Source: Bacillota bacterium (GTDB taxonomy: Bacteria; Bacillota; Clostridia; Acetivibrionales; DUMC01). Taken from it: 50,686 bases of DNA. Made by a program: the position numbers and the translations under genes. The notes under the pieces were generated by a model. That model worked only from the letters and a program-made list of their open reading frames with translations, was not told the origin of the DNA and made no database searches. The stretch lies in the NCBI GenBank assembly GCA_013314855.1, contig JABUEW010000013.1:1-50686 (forward strand), written 5' to 3'. Of this stretch, positions 33,600 to 41,170 are shown piece by piece. Position 1 is the stretch's first letter. Every line of letters starts with the position of its first letter.

Positions 33600-34436
33600 T
33601 TGAGAATAGTAGGATTTATCGGGCCAAGCGGTACCGGGAAAAGCCATAGGGCATTGTGGGTGGCAAAAAGTAAAGGAATTGAGTACATAATTGATGATGG
33701 CCTTCTAATAAAAGGAAATAGAATAATTACAGGTATTTCTGCAAAAAAGGAAAGTACAAAAATTGGTTCTATAAAAAGAGCATTATTTGTTTATGATGAG
33801 CATGCAGAGGAAGTAAAAAAGGCAATAGAACTTCATAAACCTGAAGCTTTATTGATACTTGGAACTTCAGACGGAATGGTGGAAAGTATTGCTAAACGTC
33901 TTAGCCTACCAGGTATTACTGAAAAGGTATATATCCACGAAATTGCAGAAGATTCGGAAATTAACCGGGCCCTTTCAATAAGGAAGGAGCAGGGTAAACA
34001 TGTTATTCCGGTCCCTACATTTGAAATAAAAAAAGATTTTTCAGGATATTTCCTTGACCCGTTACAAATATTCAGGAGGAAAGGTAAAGGGCGCCTGCAG
34101 CTTGTTGCTGAAAAGTCGGTAGTAAGGCCAACTTTCAGTTATATGGGTAAATATACAATATCTGATTATACAGTATACCAAATAGCAGAGTATGTTGTGT
34201 CAGGAATTAAAGGGATAAGCAGGATTTCCAGGTTCAAAGTGGAAAATGGTCAGGAAGGAATTACTATTGATATGGACTTGACCCTTATATATGGCTATCC
34301 CATAAAGCCTTTATTGGAAAATGTACAAAAGAAGGTTAGGTACGAAATAGAAAAACTTACCGGACTAAATATCAAGGCACTTAACATTTATGCTAAAAAC
34401 CTCATCCTTGAGCAAAAGAAGCCGAGCTTTACTTAA
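33600..34436 (+). CDS. P-loop NTPase fused to an Asp23/Gls24-like domain
   Basis: The 278-aa protein starts with a Walker A motif (GPSGTGKS, residues 8-15) in an NTPase-like domain (about 1-150: IDDGLLIKGNRIITG, LLILGTSDGM). The C-terminal part (about 180-272) reads as an Asp23/Gls24 (DUF322) domain: TISDYTVYQIAEYVVSGIKGISRI, GITIDMDLTLIYGYPI, VRYEIEKLTGLNIKALNIYAKNL. Asp23 proteins are linked to the cell envelope or stress; an ATPase attached to such a domain is unusual. The start is TTG at 33600 after GGAGG; an upstream ATG (33576) would include the binding site itself. Function is not known. Confidence 0.82.
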   Translation: MRIVGFIGPSGTGKSHRALWVAKSKGIEYIIDDGLLIKGNRIITGISAKKESTKIGSIKRALFVYDEHAEEVKKAIELHKPEALLILGTSDGMVESIAKRLSLPGITEKVYIHEIAEDSEINRALSIRKEQGKHVIPVPTFEIKKDFSGYFLDPLQIFRRKGKGRLQLVAEKSVVRPTFSYMGKYTISDYTVYQIAEYVVSGIKGISRISRFKVENGQEGITIDMDLTLIYGYPIKPLLENVQKKVRYEIEKLTGLNIKALNIYAKNLILEQKKPSFT

Positions 34437-34460
34437 GATTACTTAAGATTACTTAAGATT
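34431..34460. repeat. Three perfect 10-bp repeats across convergent stop codons
   Basis: ACTTAAGATT occurs three times in a row. The first copy contains the stop codon of the P-loop/Asp23 gene (TAA, 34434-34436) and the second contains the stop of the minus-strand gene (34449-34451 on the plus strand). Each unit holds the palindrome CTTAAG, which gives a stop codon on each strand, so copy-number changes leave termination intact. Confidence 0.9.
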
Positions 34461-35225
34461 GCAATAGCCCACAAGCTTTTGTATACTCCTTTGTACCGCG
34501 TCTTTTGAATTCCCCCATGGTGCGTCGGCATTACGGTAGTCGAATTTTTCAGTAAACCAATTAACTTCCTTTTGTACTCTTTCGAGGTTTTCCAGTTGCA
34601 ACTTAAGCAGGTTCTCTATAAAAGTAGGAGTTTGCCTGGGATCCAGGTACTTTTTTGTCCCTTCCAAAAGCTGTCGAAAATGCTTAAGGCAAAATCCTTT
34701 ATTATTGTTGAATAATTTTCGGAATTCTTCCTCTTTACCCCACAAATACATTATCACGTCCAAATATCTCTCCATTGTGTAGTCCATTTTATCACATATC
34801 ATACACTTATTTTCCAGGACGGCAAGTTCTTCTATAAGTTCATCCACAAAAGCCTCTGTCGGTGTTTTCCTTGATCCAAACCTGCCGAATATGCTTTTGA
34901 CCATAAAAGTTCCGCCATCTCTTTTAATTGATGCCGGCTTTTTACTATGTTTTTTCTTAAGCTTTTTATTCTGCTCACATAAATGGGTATCTATAATCAA
35001 CCCAAGGCCAAGCCTGTTTTCCTGTTTATTGTAAAGAAGTTCAAAATGCCTTCTGCAGAAACCTTTTTCATTTGTTTCTATCCTGCAGTCAGGCTCCATA
35101 AGGGAAGGACCAAGTACATAATCAATGTAATGGTCTTCTAAATTTTTCTCCAGTATACACATCGGACATTCGCTTTCTTCCTTAAAAGCGTCCATAACAG
35201 GTATTGTATAAATTTGCTCTTTCAT
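34449..35225 (-). CDS. Cysteine-rich DUF6062-like protein
   Basis: A 258-aa soluble protein with two similar cysteine modules: CPMC followed by FCRRHF, and CMICDKMD followed by FCLKHF. The repeat suggests two zinc-binding units. The N-terminus IYTIPVMDAFKEESECPMC and the pattern of FCxxHF match the DUF6062 proteins of clostridia as I recall. The middle (residues about 90-130) is lysine-rich and probably disordered. AAGGGTAG is upstream of the ATG. Convergent with the P-loop gene. No function is known. Confidence 0.8.
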   Translation of the reverse strand: MKEQIYTIPVMDAFKEESECPMCILEKNLEDHYIDYVLGPSLMEPDCRIETNEKGFCRRHFELLYNKQENRLGLGLIIDTHLCEQNKKLKKKHSKKPASIKRDGGTFMVKSIFGRFGSRKTPTEAFVDELIEELAVLENKCMICDKMDYTMERYLDVIMYLWGKEEEFRKLFNNNKGFCLKHFRQLLEGTKKYLDPRQTPTFIENLLKLQLENLERVQKEVNWFTEKFDYRNADAPWGNSKDAVQRSIQKLVGYCNLK

Positions 35226-35444
35226 AACATATTCTACCCTTTCTATAATTTTCTATCCCTTCTGCTGATTCATTTCCCCCCTGTAAAGGCAGGAGAACTT
35301 ATGATGCTTAAGTCAAATTATAGCAGAAAAGCAGAACATAATCTACCAAGTAAGAATTGTGAAATTGCTTGAAAAAATCCAATTATTTTGGTAAACTTTA
35401 GTATAATAACCTCTACGCTATTCATCATTGGAACAGGGGCTGAT

Positions 35445-36356
35445 TTGTTGGAATACCAAGGATATGATATTTATGAGGATGGCAGCAAAACTATTGTTAA
35501 GAATATAAAGGATTTTAACCCGGTCCATATATTTGAATGTGGACAGTGTTTTCGTTGGATAAAGGAAGACAACGGCAGTTATACGGGAGTAGTAAGGGAT
35601 AAGGCGGTTAATGTAAATTATGATGGGAAAAAGCTTATAATAGAAAACTGCTCAGTTAGAGATTTTATAGACTTGTGGTACCATTATTTTGACCTGGGCA
35701 GAGATTATTCACTAATAAAAGACATACTTTCCAAAAAAGACAGCATAATGAAGAGAGCTATTGAATTCGGCTACGGTATCAGGCTTCTACGCCAGGATTT
35801 GTGGGAAACCTTAATATCTTTTATTATTTCAGCTAATAACAGAATACCAATGATTATGAAAGTTGTTGCATCCTTATCTGAAAATTTTGGTAAAAAGATA
35901 ATGCTCGGTGATAAAGTTTATTATACTTTTCCTGATATTGACAGGCTTGCAACTGAATGCATTGATGCACTTCAAATATGCCAAGGGGGTTTTAGATGCA
36001 AATATATTGCAGAGACATCAAAGATGATAAAAAACGGAGAAATTGATCTCTATAACCTTTACAGGGTTAGTACGTATGAAGCGGGAGAAATACTTAAACG
36101 ACTTCCTGGTGTAGGGCCTAAAGTAGCCGACTGTACATTGCTTTATAGTGGTATAAAATATGATGTATTTCCTACCGATGTATGGGTAAAGAGAGTAATG
36201 GAAGAATTATACTTTCATCGTATGGCTTCATTTAACGAAATACAGGAATTTGCGAGAAACTATTTCGGTCCCCTTGCAGGTTTTGCACAGCAATATCTTT
36301 TCTACTATGCCAGGGAGAATAAAATAGGTGTAGGTAAATTTAAAGGTCAAAAGTAA
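35445..36356 (+). CDS. ogg: OGG1-type 8-oxoguanine DNA glycosylase/AP lyase
   Basis: Removes 8-oxoguanine from DNA and nicks the abasic site. An N-terminal TBP-like domain carries FECGQCFRWIKEDNGSYTGV. The HhH-GPD domain has LKRLPGVGPKVADCTLLYSG with the catalytic lysine at K226 and PTDVWVKRV with the aspartate D245; the 19-residue spacing equals human OGG1 K249-D268. The open frame extends upstream to 35388, but TTG 35445 (or 35448) follows AGGGG by a suitable distance and the extra residues look non-coding. The same-strand DUF3343 gene follows after 62 bases. Confidence 0.92.
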   Translation: MLEYQGYDIYEDGSKTIVKNIKDFNPVHIFECGQCFRWIKEDNGSYTGVVRDKAVNVNYDGKKLIIENCSVRDFIDLWYHYFDLGRDYSLIKDILSKKDSIMKRAIEFGYGIRLLRQDLWETLISFIISANNRIPMIMKVVASLSENFGKKIMLGDKVYYTFPDIDRLATECIDALQICQGGFRCKYIAETSKMIKNGEIDLYNLYRVSTYEAGEILKRLPGVGPKVADCTLLYSGIKYDVFPTDVWVKRVMEELYFHRMASFNEIQEFARNYFGPLAGFAQQYLFYYARENKIGVGKFKGQK

Positions 36357-36418
36357 CCCATGTACTTATAAAGTAAATATTATAATACATAATAAAATAT
36401 ATAAAGGGGAAGGTAGAC

Positions 36419-36676
36419 ATGTACTGCCTGGCAATAGTAGATTCCGGCAATTATGCATACAGGCTTTACAGTATAATGCGCAATAAGGGTTATGATGTTG
36501 AAGTGGTATCAACACCCTGTAAACTTGCAAAAAGCGGTTGTAGTTATTGTATAAAATTGCCTTTTGAATATAAAGATTTAATTGTTAAAGAAGGTCTGGA
36601 GAATAACATATATGTCAGGGAAATATATAAGGTTACAACATTGGATTGCAAAAATGTTTATGAGAGGATTAAGTGA
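36419..36676 (+). CDS. DUF3343 protein (putative Se/S carrier-like)
   Basis: An 85-aa member of DUF3343, small proteins suggested to carry selenium or sulfur. The start MYCLAIVDSGNYAYRLYSIMRNKGYDVEVVS is typical, and the CKLAKSGCSYCIKLP segment carries three closely spaced cysteines. GGGGAAGG precedes the ATG. The stop codon overlaps the start of a very small possible gene. Confidence 0.88.
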   Translation: MYCLAIVDSGNYAYRLYSIMRNKGYDVEVVSTPCKLAKSGCSYCIKLPFEYKDLIVKEGLENNIYVREIYKVTTLDCKNVYERIK

Positions 36677-36807
36677 ATACTATGGTAATAAATGGAATGA
36701 ACTATCTTAGACAAGCAATATTAAAGGGTTTTGCAAATTTAATTGATGATATTTTTGATTTTTGGAGTATTCTTGAGAATTATTGCAAAATACAGTGTCT
36801 GCAGTAA
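36673..36807 (+). CDS. Possible small coupled ORF, 44 aa
   Basis: A GTG at 36673 overlaps the stop of the DUF3343 gene (GTGA) and has GAGAGG five bases upstream. The 44-residue product begins MNTMVINGMNYLRQAILKGF, continues with an aromatic/acidic stretch and ends in CKIQCLQ. It could form an amphipathic helix. No homolog is known to me. The overlap and ribosome binding site speak for it, its size and isolation against it. Confidence 0.4.
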   Translation: MNTMVINGMNYLRQAILKGFANLIDDIFDFWSILENYCKIQCLQ

Positions 36808-36827
36808 ATAAACGGCTCTGAAATTTG

Positions 36828-36856
36828 TTGTTAAGCACACCGCGCGGTGATATAAT
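36828..36856 (+). promoter_or_regulatory. Promoter of the 6S RNA gene
   Basis: TTGTTA (36828-36833) and a perfect TATAAT (36851-36856) are separated by 17 bases, giving a start point near 36863, just before the 6S RNA. The strength fits a highly expressed small RNA. Confidence 0.78.
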
Positions 36857-36862
36857 TAACTT

Positions 36863-37100
36863 GCAGCGAAGAGAGATGTTAAACTTAAGTCCTGAAATGA
36901 GCGGATAAACCTATAATTTTGAACCTACAGCGTTAATACGGGAGTCCGGGTTTATAGGTGGATGCCAGGCCCCAACATAATTCCGTCATCTGGTGTTAGC
37001 CGGGTGCAACGGCTGGGGAAGGTTGAAGCCTATAACAGGACACCCACCTAGCAGAGGCTAGGTGTCAAAATATAGGGGAACGCCATTTTGGGGTTTATTA
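36863..37100 (+). ncRNA. ssrS: 6S RNA (SsrS-type)
   Basis: 6S RNA mimics an open promoter and sequesters sigma-A RNA polymerase in stationary phase. The RNA has the long closing helix: CCTGAAATGAGCG (36891-36903) with CGCCATTTTGGGG (37081-37093), and CCTATAATTTTG (36910-36921) with CAAAATATAGG (37066-37076). The 5' region AAGTCCTGA resembles B. subtilis 6S-1. The 3' half GAAGCCTATAACAGGACACC follows the arrangement of known 6S RNAs, including the GAAGCC and GACACCCACCT blocks. AGCCG/CGGCT (36998-37014) is an inner stem. Exact ends are inferred; the mature 5' end may lie near 36887. Confidence 0.8.
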
Positions 37101-37103
37101 TAA

Positions 37104-37140
37104 CAAGAGAAGCCTGCTTTTTGAAGGTGGGCTTTTCTTG
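37104..37140. terminator. Hairpin terminator shared by 6S RNA and the convergent gene
   Basis: CAAGAGAAGCC (37104-37114) pairs with GGGCTTTTCTTG (37129-37140) with G-T pairs; the loop contains CTTTTTGAAGG. T-rich sequence is inside the 3' arm instead of after it. It lies between the 6S gene and the stop of the minus-strand gene at 37175, so it may serve both. Confidence 0.65.
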
Positions 37141-37174
37141 TAACCCAAATATTAATAGAATTTTCAGGAAATAT

Positions 37175-38593
37175 TTATTTCTTCCTAAACCTTTTAATTT
37201 TTTCAAACTTTTTTAGCCGCATTGTTTTTTTTATTTTACATTCATCATTATTGCTATTGTTATTTTTATTATCTACAATTTCAGTATATGAACTATGGTG
37301 TTTTTCTGATGCATGTTGTCTTATATATTCCTTAAATTTTTCCGGTTTGCCTGTAATTTGTTTGAGTTGCTTTAATTCATTTTCTAACAAATTTAATTTT
37401 ATCGAATATCTTTCCTTTTCCCTTATTAAATTTTTTTGAATAAGTTCTAGTTCTCTAATTTGGTTTTTCAAAGTTTTATTTCCTTCGGTAAGATTATCAA
37501 TACCTTCTTTCAAATATTTAAAAGAATCTACAATCATGTTTTTCAGACTTTCCTGGGTTGAACTAACATTATTGTTACCTAAAAAGTCCTGGTAAAACGC
37601 AAGTTTAAGTCCATTGGCAAAACTTCCGGGAATATCTCGTATTGCAATTCTACTGAGTTCATAAGGGATATTTGTATTATATGAGATGCATAAAAGTTGC
37701 CGCCCTGCAGGAAAATTATATTTTGCAGGTTTACTCCAGGAATTTCCTTTATTATTTGAAAAACAATAATATATTATATCATTTCTGACCCAATAAATTA
37801 TAACTTTTTCATCAAGACAAAGAATTGAAGAATTTTCAAAGGGATATACAGAAGAATGTATTACTGTTTCATCGGACCATATGCTTTTATCCGGGATTTT
37901 TTGCTTATATACCAGTTCATAATACCTGGGACTACGTTTTTGAAAACAAATATGTATTATATTTGAATTGTCGACTATAGCTGATGGAAAATCACAATTG
38001 ATACCCGGACCGGTTACAGGTATGAATTTACTCCAAATATCTTGTTCTTCAGAAAAAAGTCTATATCCCAGCTGCATATTCGTAGTATCGGTAGATTGGT
38101 AAAAAACATATATGTTACCTGATTTGTCCCGTATGGCTGAGTACGGCAAGTTGTTATTGTAAACATAATCTATTACCTTTGGGCTTCCAACTGTCCCATT
38201 TATAAGCATTTGGTGAGTAAGCAGCACATTATTGTTATAAAGTAAAATATATAGGAAATGAATATTGTCGTTTGCAGGGATAAGATAAAAATGCTTATTA
38301 TATAATGATGGGGATTTGCTGTTTAGTATTGGTAACGTCATTATTGACATTTCGTCAAATTTTGAATAAATTATATTTCCGTGCAAATCCTGATAAATTA
38401 AATGAAAACGCTCATCATCCATGGCAGCATAGAAATGTTGATATGCTTTTTTTTCTATGGAAATCGGTTCTGTCCATGTGTTCCTTTTTGTCAAATTGCT
38501 ATAACATATACCAAGTTTTACATCATGGGAAAAATTCCATATTTTGCCTGAAAACTGTTTGAACACGTACTGCTTATTACTAAAATTATACAA
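37175..38593 (-). CDS. Beta-propeller-like protein with coiled coil and basic tail
   Basis: The first 340 residues of this 472-aa protein show repeated aromatic, S-x-W-S-type blades (NTWTEPISI, QDIWSKFIPV, KSIWSDETVI, GNSWSKPAKY), as in sialidase/BNR-like propellers. A coiled coil follows (about 350-415: KYLKEGIDNLTEGNKTLKNQ, LNLLENELKQLKQI) and then a lysine/arginine-rich tail (KKTMRLKKFEKIKRFRKK). There is no signal peptide. The start is TTG at 38593 after AGGGTGAT. I recognise no named family; a spore-surface or nucleic-acid-associated role is only speculation from the basic tail. Confidence 0.75.
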   Translation of the reverse strand: MYNFSNKQYVFKQFSGKIWNFSHDVKLGICYSNLTKRNTWTEPISIEKKAYQHFYAAMDDERFHLIYQDLHGNIIYSKFDEMSIMTLPILNSKSPSLYNKHFYLIPANDNIHFLYILLYNNNVLLTHQMLINGTVGSPKVIDYVYNNNLPYSAIRDKSGNIYVFYQSTDTTNMQLGYRLFSEEQDIWSKFIPVTGPGINCDFPSAIVDNSNIIHICFQKRSPRYYELVYKQKIPDKSIWSDETVIHSSVYPFENSSILCLDEKVIIYWVRNDIIYYCFSNNKGNSWSKPAKYNFPAGRQLLCISYNTNIPYELSRIAIRDIPGSFANGLKLAFYQDFLGNNNVSSTQESLKNMIVDSFKYLKEGIDNLTEGNKTLKNQIRELELIQKNLIREKERYSIKLNLLENELKQLKQITGKPEKFKEYIRQHASEKHHSSYTEIVDNKNNNSNNDECKIKKTMRLKKFEKIKRFRKK

Positions 38594-38802
38594 TCTGCAT
38601 CACCCTTTTAATACCTCGGTCAAATAATATCTCAAGTCTTCCTAATTTATATATATGCTGTACATATATAAAAAAATGTACCTGGTTATAAGCAATTTAA
38701 AACTTGTTAACAAAAAAAAATAATCACCAAAAAACAATATAAACATATTATGAAAATGAGAGAAGTGATTATAACATATTCCAAATAAAGGAGGATGTGT
38801 CC

Positions 38803-39732
38803 ATGAGTTATAATAATGACGAAGTAGTTGCCGGTGCATTATGTGAAAGGGACATTGCAAAAGTTAAGGAAGCTGTTTGCGTACAAGTGGAAAAAGTGTA
38901 CGATTCCTGCAAGGAAAAAGACTGCATTGAAGATGCTAAAGTAATGTTTTGTCACCAAGACTGTATACAAAAGATAATTAATAGGGCAATAAATGTAAAG
39001 TGTAGAAGGGCAGAAGTAATTGATGTATATACAGATGTAGAGCCTGTACCATTTAAACGCGGTTTTTACAGTGTTGATGTAAAGTATTTCATTAAGGTTA
39101 CTCTCGACTTCTTTGTGCCTAAAAAGAGATGCGGAACAAAAATTGTTACTATACCTGGAATTGTAATATTTGATAAAAAAGTTATACTTTTTGGTTCGGA
39201 AGGCAATGTAAAAATATTTAAATCCCGTTTTGTAGAGCATGGTATTGATACACCTATTAAATCGGCATTACAACAAGACAATTTGCCGGTAGCCAAAGTG
39301 GAGGTTGCTGAACCCATTTGTCTTAGCGCAAAAATACAGGATTTAATGGATAAGTGTTTTGAAGAATGTTGCTGCATTGAGCAATTTCCGAGAGGAATCG
39401 TAGAATACCTTGAGATGGAAAGCATAAATGATAATGATATCTTTGAAGAAGAGGAGGAAGAAGATAGGCACTTATCAACACGTAGGGTGGTAGTGACTAT
39501 AGGGTTGTTTTCCATTATAAAGCTTGTGAGGAATGTACAGTTGCTTATACCTGCATTTAACTTCTGCGTGCCGAAGAAAAAATGTGTTGCAGCAACAGAA
39601 GAAAATCCTTGTGAACTGTTTGAGACCATAGAATTTCCTGTTGACGAATTCTTTCCGCCGCAGAAATTTGACTTTCCTCGGGCATTGGAGGAAGAAATGG
39701 CCATGCAGGGAAAGCAAGAAAAAGAGGATTAG
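38803..39732 (+). CDS. Cysteine-rich protein with internal repeat, possible spore coat component
   Basis: The 309-aa product has many cysteines and two similar segments: YSVDVKYFIKVTLDFFVPKKRCG (about 95-117) and VTIGLFSIIKLVRNVQLL followed by CVPKKKC (about 228-263). Between them is a strongly acidic stretch with six consecutive E residues. The pattern resembles clostridial spore coat or SPOCS-like proteins but is not a confident match. ATG 38803 follows AAGGAGG by eight bases; GTG 38797 is too close. There is no signal peptide. A terminator follows. Confidence 0.75.
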   Translation: MSYNNDEVVAGALCERDIAKVKEAVCVQVEKVYDSCKEKDCIEDAKVMFCHQDCIQKIINRAINVKCRRAEVIDVYTDVEPVPFKRGFYSVDVKYFIKVTLDFFVPKKRCGTKIVTIPGIVIFDKKVILFGSEGNVKIFKSRFVEHGIDTPIKSALQQDNLPVAKVEVAEPICLSAKIQDLMDKCFEECCCIEQFPRGIVEYLEMESINDNDIFEEEEEEDRHLSTRRVVVTIGLFSIIKLVRNVQLLIPAFNFCVPKKKCVAATEENPCELFETIEFPVDEFFPPQKFDFPRALEEEMAMQGKQEKED

Positions 39733-39753
39733 GAAACCGAAGACAACGAAAAA

Positions 39754-39786
39754 GCCGCCCAATATTTCCGGGCGGCCCGTTTTATT
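39754..39786 (+). terminator. Intrinsic terminator after the cysteine-rich gene
   Basis: A seven-pair GC stem GCCGCCC/GGGCGGC (39754-39760 with 39770-39776) with a nine-base loop is followed by CCGTTTTATT. Read in reverse, the A-rich left flank gives a T-run, so it may also end the minus-strand gene at 39799-40167. Confidence 0.85.
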
Positions 39787-39798
39787 GATAATATAATA

Positions 39799-40167
39799 TT
39801 ACATTGCTCTCCCGGGTATTACCAGGTCTACTAATCCATATACAAGCGCTCCTATTATTGCACCCCACCAGGTGACATTAAATCCTGCTACAAAAAATTG
39901 AGTTACATATATAATTACTGCAGCAAGAATAAATCCTGTTATTCCTCTTCCAAAAGGTGTCGCGTTTACACCCAGTAGTTTTAGTGCAACATAATCAAGG
40001 GCTGCCAGGACAACAGCACCCAGCAAAAGAGGCCATATACCGGCTATGGTAAAACCTGGAGTAAGTGCTGCCGTAATGGCTAGTACTATAGCTCCTACAA
40101 CCAATCTTATTATGAAATGAGTTATGTTGAAGGTTTCTGTCCCTGGATTTTCATATTGGTTATCCAT
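39799..40167 (-). CDS. YvlD/phage-holin-4_2-like membrane protein
   Basis: A 122-aa protein with four hydrophobic segments, including ITHFIIRLVVGAIVLAITAA, IWPLLLGAVVLAALDYVAL, GFILAAVIIYVTQFFVAGF and WWGAIIGALVYGLVDLVIPG. This is the PF04020-type pattern of YvlD and phage-holin-like proteins, which are chromosomal membrane proteins and not lysis proteins. GAAAGGACGTGG precedes the ATG. Adjacent to the spore or envelope genes; function not established. Confidence 0.88.
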   Translation of the reverse strand: MDNQYENPGTETFNITHFIIRLVVGAIVLAITAALTPGFTIAGIWPLLLGAVVLAALDYVALKLLGVNATPFGRGITGFILAAVIIYVTQFFVAGFNVTWWGAIIGALVYGLVDLVIPGRAM

Positions 40168-40385
40168 TTAACCACGTCCTTTCTGTTTTGGCTTAGTACT
40201 AGTATTTATAAATATTTAAATATTTATTCATTTAACTCACTATTAACTTACTGTATTTACTTTATCGGTGGCTTTTGATAAAATTAATCAAAAAATTATA
40301 TAATTTAATTAATTTTTTATGGCTTAAGTGGTGGTATAATAAGGTCGTAGATTATAATTATATACAACTTAAGAAGGGAGTTTTT

Positions 40386-41042
40386 ATGTTCCTTAAGGAT
40401 TTGTTAGAAGATGCAAAGTCAATTGCAAAAAGGGATCCGGCTGCAAAAAGTGTAGTTGAGGTAATATTATTATACTCCGGGTTTCATTCAATAGTTTTTC
40501 ACCGGATTGCTCATTGGTTTTATAAAAAGAAGCTATTTTTTGTAGCAAGGGCAATATCACAACTTAACAGATTTATTACGGGTATAGAAATACACCCTGG
40601 AGCAAAGATTGGTAAAGGTTTGTTCATAGACCATGGTATGGGTGTTGTAATTGGGGAAACTGCAGAAATAGGAGATAACTGTACCATATACCATGGTGTT
40701 ACTCTTGGAGGTACAGGCAAGGAGAAGGGAAAAAGGCACCCAACCATCGGAAATAATGTATTGATAAGTGCAGGGGCGAAAGTATTAGGACCTTTTAAAG
40801 TTGGAGATAATTCTAAAATTGGTGCAAATGCTGTTGTGTTATGTGAAGTGGAGCCCAATACTACTGTTGTTGGAGTCCCGGGAAGGACAGTAAGAAGGGG
40901 TGAAACAAAAATTGCACCTTCAATAGAGTTAGACCAGATACATATACCTGACCCTGTTGCGCAAGAATTATGTAAACTTAAAGCGAGACTTGACCGTCTA
41001 GAACAGGCTATGGCAAAATTAGAGGACAATGATGAAGTATAA
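40386..41042 (+). CDS. cysE: Serine O-acetyltransferase
   Basis: CysE makes O-acetylserine for cysteine synthesis. The 218-aa protein has the N-terminal helical domain (FLKDLLEDAKSIAKRDPAAKS, HRIAHWFYKK) and a left-handed beta helix with hexapeptide repeats: GIEIHPGAKIGKGLFIDHGMGVVIGETAEIG, GVTLGGTGKEKGKRHPTIG. The open frame extends upstream to 40275, but AAGAAGGGAG directly precedes ATG 40386. A TATAAT lies at 40335-40340 without a good -35 partner. The order cysE-cysS-mrnC-rlmB-rae1 matches B. subtilis. Confidence 0.95.
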   Translation: MFLKDLLEDAKSIAKRDPAAKSVVEVILLYSGFHSIVFHRIAHWFYKKKLFFVARAISQLNRFITGIEIHPGAKIGKGLFIDHGMGVVIGETAEIGDNCTIYHGVTLGGTGKEKGKRHPTIGNNVLISAGAKVLGPFKVGDNSKIGANAVVLCEVEPNTTVVGVPGRTVRRGETKIAPSIELDQIHIPDPVAQELCKLKARLDRLEQAMAKLEDNDEV

Positions 41043-41077
41043 AAATTAGAATTACCCACCATTAAAATGACGTAATC

Positions 41078-41120
41078 CCTGCACTTTAGTGCAGGCATTG
41101 TTAAGTATAAATGTTATAAT
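41078..41120 (+). promoter_or_regulatory. Palindrome and extended -10 promoter before cysS
   Basis: CCTGCACTTTAGTGCAGG (41078-41095) is a perfect 18-bp palindrome. It lies just upstream of TGTTATAAT (41112-41120), an extended -10 element, so it overlaps the -35 position (41092-41097). It could be an operator or a short hairpin ending cysE transcripts (no T-tract follows). cysS starts 51 bases later. Confidence 0.55.
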
Positions 41121-41170
41121 GATTTTCAAATGATAATATTAAAATAATAATTATGATAGAGGAGATAGAA

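Noticed and set aside
35369-35407. TTGAAA...TATAAT as the promoter of the ogg gene
   Set aside because: The spacing of 27 bases is far too long, and no closer -35 box was found.
36863-37100. SRP RNA, tmRNA, RNase P RNA or a cobalamin riboswitch instead of 6S RNA
   Set aside because: None of the diagnostic sequences (SRP domain IV loop, tmRNA ends, P RNA core, B12 box) is present, while the 6S-type closing helix and 3' blocks are.
40275-40385. N-terminal extension of CysE
   Set aside because: There is no binding site, CysE family proteins start at MFLKDLLEDA here, and the region contains a promoter-like TATAAT.
41043-41170. T-box leader for cysS
   Set aside because: The leader is too short, and no T-box sequence or specifier stem is visible.
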